Assembly: GCA_038502055.1 (NCBI GenBank)
Contig: JAXRKN010000012.1
Location: forward strand, 62,001 to 126,000
Direction of reading: 5' to 3'
Length of the DNA: 64,000 nt
Source of the DNA: Tanytarsus gracilentus
Lineage: Eukaryota > Arthropoda > Insecta > Diptera > Chironomidae
The position numbers and the translations under genes are program-made. The number at the start of each line of letters is the position of its first letter. Position 1 is the first letter of the stretch. Of this stretch, positions 1 to 13,800 are shown one piece after another. The notes below the pieces were generated by a model, which was given only the letters and a program-made list of their open reading frames with translations, had not been told where the DNA came from and made no database searches.

Positions 1-364
1 TACGTACACGCAACACTTCGGACTTTTTCTTCTGAGTTGTAAAATTAGTATTTAATCGTCGAGGGTGTGATTTATAGTCAAAATAATAATTACTTTAATA
101 ATCAGTTTCTAAATGCAAAATGCACAATTTATTCCTTTTAAAGATATTTTGTAAAAGAAAAATTTCGGGTGATACCGCTGCTATGGATATTAGCAAAACG
201 AAGAAGATTCAAACGAAGAAAATTCAAATGATGCATATTAATTGCAAACAAAGAAATTCTAACAAAACTCAAAAAAACGTTGGCGATGTCTATAGCAGGC
301 GCTTGATATATGCATTTACGAAACCGTAGGAAATAATTTATATTTTTTTTTCATACAATTACAG

Positions 365-513
365 GAGGTTCTCGCCTAGAGTTTCATTCGCACGATTTAG
401 ACATGGATGATGTAAAAGATTCAATTCGCACGGGCGTGCATAAAGTTGCAGGAAAAATTAGCTCACTGGCTAACAATGTTAATAATTTTATTCAAGATAA
501 ATATGGGCATTAA
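365..513 (+). CDS. ArfGAP2/3-like protein, C-terminal exon (partial gene)
   Basis: This is the last coding exon of a gene whose body lies left of the window. A 3' splice site (ATTACAG) ends at 364. The exon opens with two bases that complete a split codon, then encodes about 48 residues ending DKYGH and a TAA at 511-513. The stretch with DVKDSIRTGVHKVAGKIS followed by SLANNVNNFIQDKYGH resembles the conserved C-terminal amphipathic region of ArfGAP2/ArfGAP3 proteins, which activate GTP hydrolysis on Arf1 at COPI-coated Golgi membranes. The zinc-finger GAP domain is not in the window, so identification rests on this tail alone and is from memory of the family. An AATAAA poly(A) signal follows at 555-560. 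An unrelated gene with a similar amphipathic tail is the alternative. Confidence 0.65.
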
Positions 514-554
514 GTTCTATGTGAAGAGCATTATCTTTTTGTCAAAATTGTATA

Positions 555-560
555 AATAAA
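555..560 (+). terminator. Poly(A) signal of the ArfGAP-like gene
   Basis: An AATAAA hexamer lies 42 bases after the stop codon at 513. This is a usual distance for a short insect 3' UTR. Confidence 0.5.
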
Positions 561-1380
561 AATATATATCGGATTTTTGAGTAATGCCAACGAATTGAAT
601 TTGTTCAATCGGCTTTTGCTGAAAAGCAAATGTGACAATTCAACCTATTTATAATTTGCTTAATTACTTTCGAGTTGAAAATTTATAAGAGAAAAGAATA
701 TACCATACTAATGTTGTTTCTTAATTGGTGTTGCATTGATTTCACCTTGAACTCGCTCATGCTATTGTTTATTTAATTTTAATTCTTATTGCAGCTATAG
801 CTGCAATATATTCAACCGCATACTTTTTGATAGTTACAAAAGTTTTTTGTTTGGAAATCCGAAATAAACTGTTAAAATTGAATTTTAAGCACTGTAAATT
901 TTTTAATGCAAAAATGCGGTGAGCAGAGTGCAGTAAATAGAAACAGTACAAAATGTTTATTTTTGTAATTTTACATAACTTGTTCAGACACGTTTCTTTT
1001 ACTTTTTTCCTTACTCTATATTGAACAATGATTTAAGTCATGGATTATATGTGGAAACTGCAGCAAGCAAAATATAACTAATTTTATGATATTTACTCTG
1101 ACGTAAGCTAGCTTAGTAAGTCAAAACTTCTGGTATGAGACTGCTATATGTAGGTGAAGTATATAGACGTAACTGTAAGGAGGTTCTTAATAATAGTAAA
1201 CATGATTGCATTTTCAACTGCCTTCGCACACCAACATACTCATACTATTGACAATACACCAGTCTACACCTTATTACCTAATCTTTTTAAGCTTGCACCA
1301 TGTTGATTGAACAAATATTGGGTTGTTTAGTATAGAGTTTTATCCGGACAGTAATCCGAACACCATCGCGATTTTAACAC

Positions 1381-1650
1381 TCGTCAAATAAATATTAATT
1401 TAACCAGTTTTTTGTGTGTTTTAATTCCTTAATTTATTTTAAATGTGTTGATAAGTGTGTCCTCATCGAATTAAAGTGTCAATATTATGTAAGGAAGTGA
1501 AAATGAGTGATAATTATTCATTGTGAAATTTAATTCTTAGAATATCACATGCCATATTTTTTTTCTCTCGCTCATTCTCACTTCGGAGAGTAACTCTCTC
1601 CAAATTTTATCTTCATCAGTATCATGAAGAATTTATTTTTATTTTTATTT
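1381..1650. repeat. Dispersed repeat with long hairpin, copy 1
   Basis: This segment resembles 17375-17600. Both contain a GTGTGTTTT stretch, then AAGGAAGTGA, then a matching inverted arm CTCATTCTCACTTC followed by GGAGAGTAACTCTCTCC (CAGAGAG in the second copy). Here the arms are at 1494-1507 and 1571-1584 with one mismatch. The first part is also echoed near 13786-13930. The class of element is unknown. Confidence 0.55.
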
Positions 1651-3252
1651 TTTATATTAATTTAATTTTTTTAAATCATTCTTTAATGAATGCATTCGGA
1701 ACGACGGACATATATTTTGACTCTACATGCCAATTGTGCACACTAGTCTTAGTTGAGGAAGTTAGTAGTGGAATCACGGCTTTTATCCAAGTGATTTGAG
1801 ACAAATAAAAATTCGTTCTTAACTTAGCTACCACTAAAGATTCAGAACAATAAAAGACGATATAAGATTGACATTTTGAAAGAAAAACTAAATTATAGAA
1901 GAAATTGCACACAACTAAGAACCGCTCGTGGGTTTTGATAGTTTTCTTCATTTTCTCTTTCTCACTTGTTGACTTTCTCGTACTTGAGAAGGTATCGATG
2001 AGAAGCAGCATGCAATATACACATGAATGCAATTCTCTGGCTTCATTTGACTTTCATTTTACTAGAACCAAGGTTTTACCTTGATTCAATGTTATCATCG
2101 ACCTGTTCTGTAATTTTATGTCGATGTAATAATACTTGTGGAAGAATTAACCTTAATACATTTTAACAAGTTATTTTGCTGAATAATTTATGCACATTAT
2201 GCTGACTACTTAAATGAATTAATATTTTAACACTGGTGTTCACAGGCGCAGGCGATATATATAAGTACGCATAAAGAATGAAAACCATGATCAAAAAGAA
2301 CTATTTTTTTCCGCAGTCATTTTTTATTTCAAAAACTTTGGACACTTCAAACAAAACTGCTCCATGTATTGAAGGCCGTTTTTGGAAATTCTTAATTACA
2401 CGTTTTGAAATAAATTTAGGAACATTTTGTAATTTTTAATATATATTGTATACCAATAAATTTTTTCACGTACTCCAAATAATCTAAACGTAGGTTTTTA
2501 ACCAATAAATATTTTTGGACACATTCTAGTTGCGCAGATTTTTTGCCAACTTTAAATTTAAGTTTGCTTACATTTAAAGTGAGCTTTACATAATGTGCCT
2601 TTTATTCATTGGAGGACTCGAAATGCAACGACAGCACCACATAATAATTTAATTTACGTTTTGTCTTTTGTGCAATTTTTTTGCTTTTATGAGCAGTCGC
2701 TTGAAACCTCGTTTCTACGTTTCTTTATACCATTCATATATTAATCCAAAAATAATATTCATATTCAAAATTTTTAATATATTATGCAACAATGTCAAAC
2801 AATTCATAGATAGAATTTACGCATTTTTTACCAAAAAAGAAACATTTCTTTATGAATTTATTTAATTTTTGCTTTCGGGATTTAACTTATTATAGTCACA
2901 TTTTCAAGAAACTTACAGTTCACATATTTACTCAAAAGTCTTTGTTGATTAATTCAAAGTCATATGCAGTAGCTGTGGCGTTACTTCAAGATTAAGGTGT
3001 GCTCGCTTAGTTGATTTTTAGCATTTGAAAATGAAACATTTAGTTTTAATTGCAATCTACTATGAGAAAAGTCATGTCCATTCACTTTGTCAGACACAAA
3101 ATAAAAATGTAAACCTCGCCTTAACGTTTCTGCCCAACAATCATTATCAAATGCAGAACAATACTAGAGCACATTGCATTATATAGCCAACGCTTGACCT
3201 TTTGCCTCTTTTTTTAATTCTCTTTTAAAGTTTTCTTGTCAATTTAAGGCAG

Positions 3253-3898
3253 CCCTTGTGGCACAGAAAAGGAAAAATAAGGAAACTTTGATGGAAAAAA
3301 TAGCTTGACGGAAATTCAAAAGAATTTAATGGAACCTGATGGAATTTTAATTGAATTTCTGCAACCACTTTACCAGAAATTTGATGGAAAAAAAATCCAT
3401 AAGTGTTCCTTCAAAATTCCATTGGATTTTTTTAAGGAAAGGTTTGGAATTTAATGAAAAAGTGTAGGAATTTTTTTCCATTTCTTTTCCATCAAATTTC
3501 TTTTAGAAACCTTTAAGAATTTTAACGAAAAAAAATTGCATTAGGATCCGTTTTAGGAACTTACGCAGAAATGTCATTATTTGGGCGACTCAATCAATGA
3601 TCTAAAATTTTGGATAAATTACTAAGAACTTTAGTGACGATTCAGGCAACATCAGAGCGGACATTTTCAAATGCTGGAAAGATCATAACAAAAAAGAGAA
3701 CTCGAATACCAAACCATAACCTTCACTGTGTAATGGGAACTTAAGATCTATTTCCGTTAAAATTTTTATATTTTAAATAGAGAATACCCGAAAAATTCAG
3801 TGAAAACAGGTCTTTTATAATTTTTTGTTCTCCCCGGGGAAGTTCCACCAAAATTCCAATAAAGCTACGTTACTTTTCCCTTTTCTGTACCACAAGGG
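3253..3898 (+). mobile_element. Deleted hAT transposon with terminal inverted repeats
   Basis: The segment begins with CCCTTGTGGCACAGAAAAGG (3253-3272) and ends with its reverse complement at 3879-3898, with one mismatch. It keeps the 3' end of a transposase frame (3601-3744), so it is an internally deleted, non-autonomous derivative. Several TGATGGAA motifs and inverted TTCCATCAA motifs lie inside the left half, as expected of subterminal transposase-binding repeats. I see no clear 8-bp target duplication at the borders, so the insertion is probably old. Confidence 0.75.
3601..3744 (+). pseudogene. hAT transposase C-terminal relic
   Basis: The frame reads LKILDKLLRTLVTIQATSER, then TFSNAGKIITKKRTRIP, and ends at TAA 3742-3744. 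The ATSER-TFS-AGKIITKKR pattern is the conserved C-terminal dimerisation (hATC) region of hAT transposases. The zinc finger and catalytic core are missing and there is no start codon, so it is a remnant. A close second copy lies on the minus strand at 13031-13468. Confidence 0.8.
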
Positions 3899-4424
3899 AG
3901 GGAATCAGGCCATATAAATCTATATTTTAAGACCAGTTCGAAAGAAATGTAAATGAAACTCGCTGTGTATTATACTTGTGTTAAAATTAGAGTCTAATAA
4001 TAAGACTTTATAATTTATTAAATTCATCAGTACGTTTTGTTTGATACCAATCAGATAATCTTTCACGCTTTTTAAAGAGTGAATACGTTCGTCAGTTTCA
4101 TATTTTTAAAATGGTTTGAAACCTACGATCTTGATAATGCACAAGATATAGCGTGTAATGTGTGAATGGAGTGAGTCCTCCTTAATTAGTTTCAAATGAA
4201 TAAAAATTCCAAACAAATTACTTTATAAAGTTTAATGAATTAAATAGGAAGTTAAATCATATTCTAATCATTATATGATCAAAAAACATTATGGTTTCAG
4301 CATGATGTTATGATATTGGTAGCTGTTGGAAGTTGGAACACCTTGACGAGCTTTTTAGTTTTGATATTTCATGTCTTTATTTTCATTCAATCGAGAGTCG
4401 TTTTCGAATAGAAAAAATTAAGCT

Positions 4425-4465
4425 TGCTTCAGTTGAACAGGAGTGCTTGTGCGATGAAGTCCTCA
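4425..4465 (+). promoter_or_regulatory. Candidate initiator/DPE promoter for CDA5 exon 1a
   Basis: TCAGTT at 4429-4434 fits the insect initiator, with A+1 at 4431. AGTCC at 4458-4462 sits exactly at +28 to +32 and fits the DPE consensus RGWYV. The ATG of the first signal-peptide exon is 336 bases downstream, so the implied 5' UTR is 4431-4766. No TATA box is needed for this promoter type. Confidence 0.45.
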
Positions 4466-4766
4466 ATAAGTAACAACTCAATAAAAAATATTTAAAAGAA
4501 AAAAAGTTAGATTAAAGAACAATATATTCATACTGAGAATGAATTTGAAAAAAATAATAAAGAAGTTTTTTCATTAAAAATATTCATTTAAACGTGTACG
4601 AGAGTGAAAAATTGTGAAAAATTTACATAATTACATGTGCACAATCGCAATGAAACGAAAGTTAAGTTATATTAAAAACCCGAATTAACGTAAAGAAAAA
4701 GTTCAGTTTAAACTAGAATACGATATTTATATCAAAAACTGTATAAAATAGTAAAAATATATAAAA

Positions 4767-4824
4767 ATGAGTTCAATACGTGGATTATTTTGTCTTTTTG
4801 CTATGTTTCTGCTGAGAATTTCAG
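4767..4824 (+). CDS. Cda5: CDA5 exon 1a: signal peptide, alternative first exon
   Basis: ATG at 4767 starts MSSIRGLFCLFAMFLLRIS, a hydrophobic leader of 19 residues. The donor CAG|GTTAGT ends the exon with one base of the next codon. That base plus the first two bases of exon 2 gives Asp, leading into FTNAQARR, so cleavage near Ala-Gln is likely. The exon has the same end phase as exon 1b, which makes the two interchangeable. Confidence 0.75.
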
Positions 4825-7800
4825 GTTAGTATTAATTTAAAAAAAGATATCTATAAAAATTGTTAATTGTTAATTTTATTGTATTCGTAAATCTTTTCGC
4901 TCTCATCTTAAATAATAAAACAATAATAATTTCCTTGAAAAAGTGGATAAATTCCTTGATGAAAACTTCCTTTTTATGAAATCAGGATCAAAAGTTTAGG
5001 TTATATAGTCCAAAAAATAAAATAAAATAAATAAAATTTGTGGAAGAGAACAATAATTTAAAATATAAAAGTACGATGAGGCTGTAAACCATTAAAAAAA
5101 TATATATAATCGATTCGAAGTTTACGACCTACGATGAATATGGTACATATAAATTGCGCCATGCTGTTCCACATTTACTCTCGATTCATATTTTAAGACT
5201 TGATTTTTGTGACAGAATTCGAGCTGTAATATTTAAAAATACTTTATTCCAATGCGCATTGCAAAATATATTTATTGCAATTATGCCGTATGTTAAAATT
5301 TTAAACATTTTTTACTATAGTATATTATATCGTCATTAAAAACGAATTGTATAGCTGCACTAAACATTAATTTTGGATTGCACCAAAACCTCAGTTTTTT
5401 CCACTTAATTTTAAGGCATTGCCTTTTTAAAAATTCTACAAAGGGCCAGAAACAAATTTGAAACCATTCGAGCCTGCGAGGAGCTATTTCAGTCCTCTTA
5501 GGTTAAAAACGCTTATCTTTTTCAATTTTGGGTTTCACTCTTCTTTGGGCATTATTATACTAATTATAGTAAACATTTTTCAAGAATAAAGCAAAAAATC
5601 AAATCTCTCATAGTGTCTCTGCCAGGAATCGAACATGGGCCACCCGATATCGCGTCGAATTGCACTAATTATAGTAATTAGAAAATCCAATGAAAAGTGA
5701 GGTGCACTGATACATTAGTAATGGACCATAACCATGAATGTTTAAACCAATTAGATAAAATTTTCCATTCTGTCTTTTAGTCATGAACAAAAAATTATTG
5801 AAGGGAATAGCTAAAGATATCAAGAGTCTTTAAACTGGCAAAACTTCGATGTATCTTAGTGGTAAACGGGTGCAAGAAAATTGAGCAAACATGCTTGGAT
5901 CGCTCTTGGTGGGCTGCACTTTAAATTTCAATGTTTCAAGTAAGAATAACCTGCTAAATATAACGCTGTTTTTGACTTTGGTAATAAGTCTTAAATAATT
6001 GCAGAACCTCGTCTAATCTATTTTTGCTTATAACATGACCGCATGATGGATGTCATGCAAAAATGTCTGATATTGATTTATGCTTGTTTTATTGAATTTT
6101 GAAAGCAACCACATTGGCCTTGCATATTTACAATTTGTTTAAATCGTTTCGTTTACTATAGAATGTTCCATGCTTGCACATTGAATTATTGGCTATATAT
6201 ATATATAATTCAATACAAACACGTAGCTACACTTTACTTAATTTAAATAGCCCTGAGACATTTTAATAAAACCTGAACCAATAATTTCACTTCTTATTTT
6301 TTCATATCTCATAAGATATTTTAAAAACTTTTAATATAAAAAGGCACTTTTTGATCTTAACTAAAAAAATAGTTTTTGATATATTGTGAACTTAAATATT
6401 TAAACAATTTTGGTATATTCCACATTGGTGAAAATATTAAAAATAACGACAAAAATCAAATTTCGAAAGTGAGACTTGCAATATTATCATTAAAATAATT
6501 TTTGACACTTCTCTATTTTCACTCTTTTTTTTGTTAAAGAGTAAAACATCAAAATAAGCTGCAAGTCACCCTTATTTCAAAAAATAACATTTTTTTTTTT
6601 TTTTTTTAATAATTTTTTCTAATAGTAACTGTTATTTTGAGAAAAATAAAAAATTTTTAAATAATTTTGAGAATTGCATTTCAAAGCAGGTAGTGCCTCT
6701 AAATCGTTTCGAAAATGCACATCGCATCCCTAGTCTTCAGTTAGTGGAACCAAATAGAACCATTATTAAGAGCAGATCCTCGTAAGAAGACACATGCCAA
6801 CAAGAATATACTGGTTTGCCCGCCCCTTCGCGCCCCTAAGTTATTTTCAGTTTGAAAATTACTGATTTTGTATGGGAATACAAGAAAATTGTTTTGATCA
6901 AAAGAAATCTTTGATTTTTAAAGAAAAAAAAAAACCTAAAAGGAAAATGAAGGAATTTAATCAATTAAAAAAAATTTTTTTAAAAAATTTAAATTTTTAA
7001 ACTAGACCTCTGGTTGGATGAAAACTTATTTAAGTTTTTAAAAATGAAATTAGCATATCAAAATGTGTAAAGAAGACAGAGGACGGACTTTAGCGATATT
7101 TTTTGTAGCTTAACATGAATGTATGATTCTTAAAGGTTTTTAACGTCAAATGAAGTCATTTTACAGTTTTGTCGTTTTTTGAAGAACTTTCACCCCAATG
7201 TGATTCGAATAATTAAGCACAGGAAAATTCTCGCTTTTTCTTACGTAATATACATAAGTCATGTAAGAGAACAAATTCTACAAAGTTTAACTTTAATTTT
7301 CATAATTCTTAGGCAAAAAAAATCCTCACGAATAAAATTTTAACTTTTACTAGGATATTTTTGTATAAACTTTTAAAAATTCTTAAGTAAAATATCACAA
7401 AATTTTTAATTCATAACTAAGACCGAGACTAATAAAATGTATTGCATTGGAACATTGGCTTGTTATTTGGAACAAAATTTCAATACACTAGCTAAAAATG
7501 TCTGAAACAAAATTGAAACCCGGATCTATCTCTTATACTTGAGATATTTCTATTCTACGACGTGGGATAACTTATTGTACAAACACTGAGTTGAACTGTC
7601 CAGTACTGACTTTTATCGACAAATATTAAGAGTTTCATAGCCTTGCATGTGGCTATATAGTGCTTTAACTCGAGGTCAAATATCACATGAGAAATATGTG
7701 ACTGGAAATAATTAATTATCAGTGTGGTATAATTGAAAATGTGAAAAAGGTGCCGCAATTTAGAGCAAACTGTACAGCGCGCATTATTTTTTCTTTTACG

Positions 7801-10800
7801 AAACGAAAAAAAATTCCAAAAATGCTCATTAACAATTGAATTTGAAAGGTTGTAAGGCGACACGAAGTGTTCCACCGCCACAACACAATAATTTACAGAA
7901 AATATCTTTTAACAACAATACGACCATAACCAGAACTTTATGACTTATATCGGCAACAATTCATTGATCAGATATTCAGTAAAAAATAGCGCATATGATA
8001 TAATTGGATTGGCGAGGTATAAAATAAATTTTTATTTCAGTCGTTTAAAACAGTAATCGCGTATGTCATTGAAAGTCGTGCTAAGAGTAAAGTAAAAGGG
8101 AAATTTGGGCGTGTGAGAAATCTGGCGCAGATGTATTGAAATATTATATAATTGTTCATGGTATTTTAATCATTCTTAATATATTCCCGTTTTTTAATCG
8201 AACAAAAATAAATGGTTTAAACATACAGTTGAATTATGTATTATATGAAAGCTCCTAAATGAAAATAAGCTTTTTCCTTTGTGTACAAGTACAATTTAAA
8301 AACGAGAGGCAAAAAAAGACTAAATTTAAGGTCATGTACTTAGTATACCTTTAAAAAAATACAATCTGAAGGCCCTGGAAGGTCGTAAATTAAGTGTGTT
8401 TCATTAATTTTTTAAAATCAATTTTAGGTGATTTCTTGGATTGAGGAAATAGATACAGAAAATTATTTCTGATATTACTATACTATGCAAAGTCTCTGTT
8501 GTATGTTGGCAAAAAAATAATTTTTGAAGTGGTAAAACTCAAAAACATTAATTGATGTTACAAAATTTTGCGTGAATACTCAGCACTTAATAAAGTTAAA
8601 AATTAATGAAATTGTCCGCAGCATACATAGATAGGCAGTGGCTCATTTTTAAAAGTTTTCTAAAAAAATTTATTTATGAAGAGATGATTAATTTTGACCG
8701 TGAATTGAGTTACTGAATACGTAATTTTGATTTCTTTATTACTATAATGCATGGTGAAAAGATTTAAATGGAACATTACAGACAATGAGACAAAAGACTG
8801 TTAAAAATTTTAAAAAATTTGGTTTCCGACGAATATCGTGCAAAAATAGACTATGGATTTTTCAAAGTAATGCGACAATGATGAGATCATTACTTACAAA
8901 GCTTTGTATGGAGTACCAATATCCTCGACATGTATTAAATTCACTCTTGCGGCATGTGTCGTATACGATAGAAATATTGCATGATATTTCTATCTAATGG
9001 GTTTGTTGTGCTTTTTCCTCAATTAACTTTAAGCGCGTGCGACCGCGACTTGCAAATTCTCTTTGTTCTTTTATTTATTTTATAAAAAAATTGTTTAAAA
9101 TATTGCTGGTAATACGGTTTATTCAAGATACTTAGTGTTTTAAATACTAAGTACATTTTATGAAAGTCAAGGGGCCCACATCTTCCATATAAAATTATAG
9201 ATATAAATTTTATATCCATATAAATTTATATGGATTTATATGGGAGTTGTGGACCCTTTGATGAAAGATTGAACTTTTGGTACACAAATAATTTAAATTA
9301 ATTTATTTAATCCCAGCTAGGAAATATAAATTTTTGTTTTGGTGTATAGAGCTGTACAATTTATGCTATAAACTTTTCTCTCGAGTAATATTTTACAATC
9401 ATGCTATACATAATATAATAACATAGCCAACACAAGTCTAGTATTCCGAACGCAAAGAAGTAAAGTTATAAATTTTTTACTAAGAAACGTCTAACTTGCT
9501 GCTTGTTACATGAGAAAAAGTTTTGTGAGAGCTTTACGTTCACGCTCTTGCTTAGTCGAGTGCTACAGTTTATTTTTTCTCTTCCCGCTCATTGGAATTA
9601 AATCCATATGCTTCAGTTTACTTTCATTGCTCACGCGAATACGAGGTATCTCGTGAAATCGCTCACGGGTGCAAACAAAAATTATAAACTAAAATATATT
9701 ACATTGTGTTAAAGTTTTATTTTAAAACAAAAAAGGAAAAATATGAGAATAAAAAATATTTTTATTTAAAGTTGTGTGAGTTCTAAATAAACTTTTGGTT
9801 TCATTATTAGTTAATTAAAAAATATAATTTTTTAGTTAGTGCAAATAATTGACATTACTTTATAAAGTCAACTCAACTGTTTAGAAAAGAAAAAAATGGG
9901 ATTATCGAGAAGATTGCTTTTTTTCGCTGGAGTTTTGCTAATAAATACAGGTAAGGATTTAAAATTTTAACCTTTTCATAAAAATACTTTGTTGAAAAAT
10001 TGCAACTAATTTTTTTTCTTTAAACTTTTAAAGTATTTTTTTCTTACACATTCCAATTCAAGATTGTATTTTTTCTTCGTTTCACTTTCAATAAACGAGA
10101 AAGCTTGAGGCTAGTTAAATCAATAAACGCAGTTAAACTTTCTGTGTGTGTGTTAAAATAAATTACGTCAAAGAAGAAAATTATGCTTCTGCCACTTGTT
10201 GCGCCGCATATGCTTTAATTAGCGTTTTAAGCTATGAAGTGAAAGAGAAAGAAAATTTTTAGTTGAATTTATTTGCCATTAAAATTTTTGAAAATAAGTT
10301 TTAAAAAAAATGCAAGAAGAAAAACTTGCATCATACCAAATATCGACACGATATTTAATTGTGTGCCTTAAAAGTTATTATTTTGTTTTGCAAATTTTTC
10401 CTTTACGTCACAGAGCGTTAATTTTTGTTGTAATTTTCCATTGTACTACATTTTTTCCATTCAAATTCAAATATTTTGACTGGAAAATTCTGTTAACAAA
10501 TAAGAATAAGAAGAAATGATGTTTTACAAATATTATTTGAACGTGCATAAACTTTGAGGTAAACATAAATTGTTAACAATTCCAACCTTATGTAAAACTT
10601 GTTAGTTTATTTTATAACTTAAACTGTTTCTTAAATGTACATTACATAAAATTGATAGATCAAATGCTATCTAATTGTAATGCGCAATTAGTTAAAATTA
10701 AATGTAGAGCGAAAAAAATATTGATTCACGCTAAAGATTTTAACGATCGCTCGGGCGGTATATATATATGAAAATAGTATATATACAAAAAATAGTTTAT

Positions 10801-13800
10801 TATTTGCATAATTTTATAACATACATGTATGTCTATTGTCTAGATAATATAACACAGCAAAAAGTTTTATTTTAAATCAAACTTGAAAAACTTGTTTGAA
10901 TCAACAAACTCGCAAAAGAGCGAAGAAAAAAAAGTTCAACTTGCCAATTTTTAAAAGTGTTTTTTACTGCATTATACTGTTGAATGAATGAAATCGAAAG
11001 TGTATAAATATATATTCGAATGCAAATGTAGTGAAGCGTAAAATGTATTTTTTTCAAATGTGTACTTTTAATTTCGGATGTCAAATGAGGATTTTTTTTG
11101 GTTTATTGTGAAATGACAAGACTTCAAATGATAAAACTTCAAATTTTTATGTGATTGCGATTGCACAATTACTTTATACCGTTTTGAATTTTTTTTCCAA
11201 TATATATACATATATATAAGGAAGTATGAAACGTTTAAAAATCTCACGTAATTATGTCAGCTAGTACTTTCTCTGCATTTAAATTTATATTAAAATGAAT
11301 TTAATTTAATTTCTTTCTCGTCGATTGAGTAAACTACAATTAACTCTAAGAACTTTCAATAGCTCCCATTTAGTTTCAAAGAGCTACGGCAGAGAGGTAT
11401 CCCCAATCTAGTGGGAGAGAAAGAAATTAAAGGAAAATTGCAGCTAATTAAATCAATAAAAGTTTTTCATTTCCTTCAACTCTATTGCTTCCTTGTGTAA
11501 TTCATAATTACATATACTACTTTTTCTTTTTTTGCATGAAATTTGGTCAACGCATGTTCAGAATGCACAAATGATTTGAAATAAGGCAAAGGTAAGGTAA
11601 TGCATTCTTTGAACTAATAATAAGTCGAGGTCATTATCTTCTAGAGACAAATGAAATAAGTTAAAATTATAATGCATGTATATATAAAGCGTAAACTCAA
11701 AATCTCAGATACTAAAAATTGACGGTTGCTTCGTCAATACCCTGTCAGACCGACAGACTAAAAAAATAACAATTATATTATGCTTTATTAAAACATAAAA
11801 AAGTTGACTGCAAATACAGTGCAATAAATACATCATATAAATAACAACACTATTCATGAGATTTCTTGTGGTTGCTGAGTATGTATGTAACGTGAAAAGA
11901 GAATTGAAAACACTTTTAAAAATATGGCATGAAACACTTGAAGGCATGCTGCTTTGACCTCGTGCGATCATAAGATATATATATATATATATATACAAGT
12001 ACAAAATGAAGTGCGATTTTTACTACAACAATCACGCGCAATAAGAAAATATTTGTAGTTATTTCTTTAATTTTTATTTATAGTGCATTATTAAAGCTGT
12101 TTTAGTTTTTTCAAAATTCTTTGTATACTGAATGAAAGTAACGTTAATATTGGGATTTTTCTCGCGCACTGCAAGAATTTTTTCAGATTTATAGTAAAGC
12201 CAGATAAAGTAACGTTAATATTTTTCACAGGAACAAAAAATATATTTTTTTCTTTATTTAAATAAATATTTTTAAAAAGTAAAGATTATTACATTAAAAG
12301 CATTTCTAGCTTCAAACTGCGTAAACAACGTTAGTAGTTATTACATTCTAGCTTAATTTTTTACATATTAATAACCGCTAAAACATGTGCGTTTGAAAAA
12401 GAAATAAATTTCATATTTTGCAGAGCAATGATCGAAAGTTGAAAAGTGAAATCATCTCAGCTTTCAAACTGAGCTTAGCTGGTTGTATGTTTTGAGCTAA
12501 AGATATGTAATTACTTCCAAAAACGCATCTGAAAAATATGTAAGTTAATTAATATGTAAGAAAGAGAGAAAAATCAATACCATTAGAGCTATATTCTCTA
12601 TATTCTCTTTCTATATAATATTATTGCGTATTTAAGTAATTTGAAGTTGAAGAGGATTTTCTAAAAAATGGATAATTTCAGGCAATTACGTAACAAACTC
12701 ATATTTTTCACATGTACACACATTAAAATTTCGGTTGAATCTTCAGTCAATTCAACTACATACCAAAAGTAATCATCACGTTGATGATGAATTTTTTGTT
12801 GCATAAATATGCATATACATACATATGTAGTCAGTCAGCACTAGTTGTAAAAACGTGTTAATGAAATTTCAAGCTTGATAATTAGGTTGTCCACTCAGCT
12901 GGAGTTTCTCAAATCCCCGTGAAAAATTTTGTCCTCAGAACAAAATACTAAAAAAGTTAAAATACATGTTTTCACTGAATTTTTCGGCTATTCTTTATTT
13001 ATAATATAAAAATTTTAACGGAAATAGATCTTAAGTTCCCATTACACAGTGAAGGTTTTGGTCTGGTATTCGAGTTCTCTTTTTTGTTATGATCTTTCCA
13101 GCTTTTGAAAATGTCCGCTCTGATGTTGCCTGAATCGTCACTAAAGCTCTTAGTAATTTATCTAAAATTTTAGATCTTTGATTGAGTCCCCCAAATAATG
13201 TCTTTTTTGCCTTATAATTCTTAGCATTGCTAGGATCTTTAGTGCGAGTCTTATTCAACTTTGTCAATCTCTGCTGAAAGCGTTGATGTCGCTTCGCAAG
13301 TCCAACATGCTTAACTGAAAAATCTAGATTCAGCATGTCCAGAAATGTAAAATATATTAAAAATTCAGTAAAATCACAATTTCTTAAAATACAAATTTCC
13401 CTGGACGATTCAACATATGGAATCGTTTGACTAAAGTCCAAATTATGTTTAGCAATGCTCTGAATCAACTTCCAACTGATATCTTGACACTGAAAGTTAA
13501 GCGATTTTCAGGAAGCTACAAATCAGAATGCTAAGCTTAATAAAAATTTCTATTGATGCAAAATGGGTTCAAACACTCGTTTTCTGCGTCCCAAAAAATA
13601 GGTTCTCAGCATTTTTAGGAGGTTTAAGGACCAAACATTCGATTAAACATGAAAATTAAAAGCATGTGAAAAAGCATTTGCTTTAATTTCCAAAATTTGT
13701 CTGAAATTTTCAACGTAAAGAATTTTTTATTATACGCTTTTTTTTTATAAATTCATGGAGTGACACATCGTTAAAACAGTGATATCGTGTGTAAAATATT

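Larger units (their letters stand above)
561..4430. other. Intergenic region with repeats
   Basis: No gene is recognisable between the ArfGAP-like gene and the deacetylase promoter. The stretch holds one copy of a hairpin-bearing dispersed repeat (about 1381-1650) and a deleted hAT element (3253-3898). Open frames here, including a 118-codon minus-strand one at 1676-2032, show no family motif and are probably chance. Confidence 0.6.

Noticed and set aside
120..329. 69-codon frame upstream of the ArfGAP-like exon
   Set aside because: It lies in the intron before the 364 acceptor, is lysine-rich and lacks ArfGAP features. The acceptor and phase do not require it.
1676..2032. 118-codon minus-strand open frame
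   Set aside because: It has no recognisable motif, codon use is like the surrounding AT-rich DNA, and there is no splice or promoter context. It is probably chance.
5625..5680. Functional tRNA gene
   Set aside because: Only a B-box-like stretch is present. There is no A box, no acceptor stem and the T-arm is mismatched.
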